Shown one piece after another: positions 7,171-8,963 of a stretch of 8,963 bases of DNA. Under the pieces are notes generated by a model. That model saw only the letters and a list, made by a program, of their open reading frames with translations, was not told the origin of the DNA and made no database searches. The DNA comes from Melioribacteraceae bacterium (GTDB lineage Bacteria; Bacteroidota; Ignavibacteria; Ignavibacteriales; Melioribacteraceae), in the NCBI GenBank assembly GCA_015486905.1, contig WFQV01000108.1, positions 1-8,963 on the forward strand, in the 5' to 3' direction. Position 1 is the stretch's first letter. Every line of letters starts with the position of its first letter. The position numbers and the translations under genes are program-made.

Positions 7171-7253
7171 TTTAACTCTTCAAAGCCGGCAGCCAATTTA
7201 CAAATTTCAATTATCAAAAAAAATTAAAATATTTTGACAAAAAAAACGAAGAT

Positions 7254-8249
7254 TTGATTGAGGATACTATAGGTGCAGATGGAACAAAAGTTTTATCACC
7301 AAATCCAGAATATTTTGAACCAAGATATTTTTATTTTCAACTTTTAAGTCTAAATATTCAAAATAGACAATATAATCGTCATTTTAAGTTATTAAAAGAA
7401 AAGATATTAGTTTGTCCAGATAAATTAGAGCAACGCAAAATCGCCTACATTTTAAGCACAGTGCAAAAAGCTATTGAGCAGCAAGACAAACTCATAAAAA
7501 CCACCACCGAGCTTAAAAAAGCCCTGATGCAAAAACTCTTTACCGAAGGTCTGTATGGCAAAAAACAAACAAAAACTGATTTCGGTTATTCTCCTGAAAA
7601 CTGGATTATTCAACCTTTTGAAAATACTGGTGAAGTGGTTTACGGAATTCAAGCTGCTGTGGCAAAAAACTTGAAACCGATTGGAAGTAAAATTTTAACA
7701 AACAAGAATATTACTCTGGATGGTAAAATTGACCTTGAAAAATTGAATTATTTTGAGTTATCAACAAAACGTCATTTCCAAACCATCTTGAAAAAAGGAG
7801 ATTTGCTTTTTAATTGGAGAAGTGGCAGCAAAGAACATGTTGGTAAAACAGCAATATTTGATTTAAAAGAAGGTGAGTACACACATTCTTCTTTTATTTT
7901 AAGAATTCATGTGAACCAGCATCATCACAACGTATTTTTGTATTACTATTTAAATTTTCTACGTGAGACCGGTTACTATCAAAAAGTACAGACATATTCG
8001 ATAAATGCTAAATTCAATAAAAGTGCAATTAATGCAATGCCAATTGCGCTACCTGAAAAAGAAGAACAGATTAAAATTGCTTATATCTTAAGTCCAATTT
8101 ATAAAAAGTTAGAACGTCACAAATCCAAAAAACAAACCCTGACCGACCTGTTCAAAACGCTGTTGCACGAGTTAATGACGGGGCAGCGGAGGGTGAATGA
8201 GATTGATTTTGGACTTAGAAAACTTAGCCCTAAAGTGAAACAAAAGTAA
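7254..8249 (+). CDS. hsdS: 5'-truncated type I restriction-modification specificity subunit (HsdS)
   Basis: HsdS gives type I restriction-modification complexes their DNA specificity through two target-recognition domains (TRDs) joined by conserved helices. This 331-residue product begins in the last third of TRD1 (GADGTKVLSP at 8-17, NRHFKLLKE at 41-49), then has the first conserved helical region (EQRKIAYILS at 59-68 through LMQKLFTEG at 91-99), a complete TRD2 (about 115-266) and the second helical region (EEQIKIAYILS at 270-280 through LLHELMTGQRRV at 303-314). Full HsdS proteins have about 400-450 residues, so roughly 100 or more N-terminal residues are missing. The TTG start is nominal: the frame is open from 7176, but that part encodes low-complexity residues unlike any TRD, and no Shine-Dalgarno is seen. 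The gene is AT-rich compared with the operons to its left, which fits transfer. No hsdM is upstream. It is probably a remnant, although a protein with one intact TRD cannot be excluded. Confidence 0.85.
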   Translation: MIEDTIGADGTKVLSPNPEYFEPRYFYFQLLSLNIQNRQYNRHFKLLKEKILVCPDKLEQRKIAYILSTVQKAIEQQDKLIKTTTELKKALMQKLFTEGLYGKKQTKTDFGYSPENWIIQPFENTGEVVYGIQAAVAKNLKPIGSKILTNKNITLDGKIDLEKLNYFELSTKRHFQTILKKGDLLFNWRSGSKEHVGKTAIFDLKEGEYTHSSFILRIHVNQHHHNVFLYYYLNFLRETGYYQKVQTYSINAKFNKSAINAMPIALPEKEEQIKIAYILSPIYKKLERHKSKKQTLTDLFKTLLHELMTGQRRVNEIDFGLRKLSPKVKQK

Positions 8250-8261
8250 ACTAAAAAACAC

Positions 8262-8295
8262 GTAAGTTTACTTTTAAGTCCAAAAGTAAACTTAC
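8262..8295. repeat. 14 bp-arm inverted repeat, copy 1
   Basis: The arms at 8262-8275 and 8282-8295 (core TAAGTTTACTTTT and AAAAGTAAACTTA) are perfectly complementary around six bases, AAGTCC. The outermost pair is G-C here and A-T in copy 2. No T-run follows, so it does not look like an intrinsic terminator. Confidence 0.8.
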
Positions 8296-8331
8296 AAAAG
8301 ATTAAGTTACGGAAAGTAAACTAAAAGTTTC

Positions 8332-8365
8332 ATAAGTTTACTTTTACTTGCAAAAGTAAACTTAT
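8332..8365. repeat. 14 bp-arm inverted repeat, copy 2
   Basis: The arms at 8332-8345 and 8352-8365 carry the same 13 bp core as copy 1 and a compensating A-T outer pair. The six-base centre ACTTGC differs from copy 1. It overlaps the upstream box of the predicted fic promoter. Confidence 0.8.
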
Positions 8366-8378
8366 TTAGGTACTTTTG
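8348..8378 (+). promoter_or_regulatory. Bacteroidota-type promoter for the fic gene
   Basis: TTG at 8348-8350, 20 bp of spacing, then TACTTTTG at 8371-8378 fit the known Bacteroidota promoter pattern (TTTG at about -33, TAnnTTTG at about -7). The fic ATG follows at 8400, implying a short leader. The sixth AGTAAACT site (8355-8362) lies between the two boxes, a position from which a bound protein would block RNA polymerase. No strong Shine-Dalgarno precedes the ATG (only AAGAGA), which is common in Bacteroidota. Confidence 0.6.
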
Positions 8379-8399
8379 TATAAAAAACAGAACAAGAGA

Positions 8400-8963
8400 A
8401 TGTTAATAGAGGAATTTAAAGCCGGATATTACGAAAAAGGCTACGATTACAGTTATTTTGTACCTGCCACAATAAACAGAAATTGGAGTTGGACGGATTC
8501 CGTATTGTCTTCCTTATTGGAAAAAGCATCTATCAGTTTGGGCGAACTAAAATCTTACGGGCGGTTAGTTTCCAACATTTCTCTTTTTATTCAACTATAT
8601 GTAAAAAAAGAAGCCGTAATTTCCAGCAGAATTGAAGGAACGCAAACGGGAATTAATGAAGCCTTACTGCCGGAAGAAGAAATCAGTTCGGAAAAGCGGG
8701 ACGATTGGCGCGAAGTTCAAAATTATTCCCGTGCGATGAACGAAGCAATTGAAAGGTTAAATGAATTACCGCTTTCAAGTCGTCTGTTAAAAAAAGTTCA
8801 TCGTATTTTATTAGAAGGAGTTAGAGGCAAACATAAACTTCCCGGCGAATTTAGGACAAGCCAAAATTGGATTGGAGGAGCTACTTTAAAAGATGCCATT
8901 TTCATTCCTCCCGCACATCATTTGGTTAATGATTTAATGAGCGATTTAGAAAAATTTATTCAC
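8400..8963 (+). CDS. Fic-family protein (5' part, cut by window end)
   Basis: Fic proteins usually transfer AMP from ATP to target proteins. The visible 188 residues start at ATG 8400 and stay open to the window edge. They include a Fic_N-type domain: VPATINRNW (21-29), then the inhibitory-helix motif S-x-x-x-E-G as SSRIEG (75-80), which in this class folds over the ATP site and restrains activity. The start of the Fic core follows: LLKKVHRILLEGVRGK (129-144), PGEFRTSQNWIGG (148-160) and IPPAHHLV (169-176). The catalytic HPFxxGNGRxxR motif is expected just past the window end, so activity cannot be judged. Relatives often carry a C-terminal winged-helix domain, which would fit autoregulation through the upstream array; that is inference. 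Its place next to hsdS fits type I restriction loci, which often contain Fic genes among hsdM, hsdS and hsdR. Confidence 0.88.
   Translation, partial: MLIEEFKAGYYEKGYDYSYFVPATINRNWSWTDSVLSSLLEKASISLGELKSYGRLVSNISLFIQLYVKKEAVISSRIEGTQTGINEALLPEEEISSEKRDDWREVQNYSRAMNEAIERLNELPLSSRLLKKVHRILLEGVRGKHKLPGEFRTSQNWIGGATLKDAIFIPPAHHLVNDLMSDLEKFIH

Larger units (their letters stand above)
6117..7253. other. 1.1 kb gene-free intergenic region between OPT and hsdS
   Basis: No credible gene is seen on either strand. The left end (6117-6400) must hold the OPT promoter, although I could not identify its boxes with confidence. From about 6418 to 6600 the plus strand is purine-rich low-complexity DNA with repeated GAAT, GAAA and AAGAA words. 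From 6641 to 7032 it carries a series of hairpins, listed separately. Three imperfect 8-mers (ATCCAWTY) lie at 7144-7167. The right end abuts the 5'-truncated hsdS. The accumulation of non-coding repeats next to a truncated gene suggests past rearrangement. Confidence 0.6.
8242..8365. repeat. Phased array of AGTAAACT sites (probable operator array)
   Basis: Exact AGTAAACT copies, with orientation, start at 8245 (+), 8265 (-), 8285 (+), 8315 (+), 8335 (-) and 8355 (+). Within each triplet they are exactly 20 bp apart, about two helical turns, and the triplets are offset by 70 bp. A degenerate minus-oriented copy (TAAGTTAC, one T short) at 8303-8310 is also on the 20 bp grid after the third site. 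Comparing 8243-8294 with 8313-8364 gives 44 of 52 identical bases, with all eight differences in the spacers. The first copy contains the hsdS stop codon and the last lies inside the predicted fic promoter. This pattern suggests cooperative binding of a regulator. Confidence 0.85.

Noticed and set aside
8262..8295. Intrinsic terminator of hsdS
   Set aside because: The stem is strong in length but AT-rich and lacks a following T-run, and the same structure is repeated 70 bp on inside a promoter, which favours an operator role.
8242..8365. CRISPR array
   Set aside because: The repeats are 8-14 bp, alternate in orientation and have 12-22 bp spacers; no cas gene or typical 28-37 bp direct repeat is present.

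Overview
The window looks like a chromosomal segment of an FCB-group bacterium (Bacteroidota or Ignavibacteriota). The case rests on moderate-to-low GC, a Bacteroidota-type promoter (a TTG box, a 20 bp spacer and TAnnTTTG) upstream of the last gene, weak Shine-Dalgarno sequences on some genes, and protein types common in that group. This assignment is inference. No rRNA, tRNA or CRISPR is visible.

Layout. (1) Positions 148-2454, plus strand: a secreted OmpA-family protein with a helical N-terminal region and a C-terminal peptidoglycan-binding domain, followed 24 bp later by an atypical NAD(P)-binding SDR/NmrA-like protein. (2) Positions 2451-6116, minus strand: a three-gene operon read right to left. 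It encodes an OPT-family oligopeptide transporter, an MFS transporter resembling the lysosomal dipeptide transporter MFSD1, and a small PqqD-like (RRE-fold) peptide-binding protein. The PqqD-like gene overlaps the transporter end and appears to start at a non-canonical ATC codon behind a strong Shine-Dalgarno. A perfect 10 bp-arm hairpin with a T-rich tail lies between the first two genes and may attenuate transcription. (3) Positions 6117-7253: 1.1 kb without a credible gene, holding purine-rich low-complexity DNA, several hairpins and a larger nested inverted repeat. (4) Positions 7254-8963, plus strand: a type I restriction specificity subunit (HsdS) that has lost most of its first target-recognition domain, then the 5' part of a Fic-family protein running off the window.

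The most striking non-coding feature lies between hsdS and fic. Six exact copies of AGTAAACT, in alternating orientation, sit on a strict 20 bp grid in two triplets offset by 70 bp. A seventh, degenerate copy is also on the grid. The last exact copy falls between the two elements of the predicted fic promoter. The recognition sequence is conserved while the spacers have diverged, which suggests an operator array, plausibly for autoregulation of fic.

How the genes may work together: the minus-strand operon reads as a peptide uptake and handling unit, with two unrelated peptide-transporter families plus a peptide-binding domain. The right end reads as a decayed or rearranged type I restriction locus with an associated, tightly controlled Fic gene.
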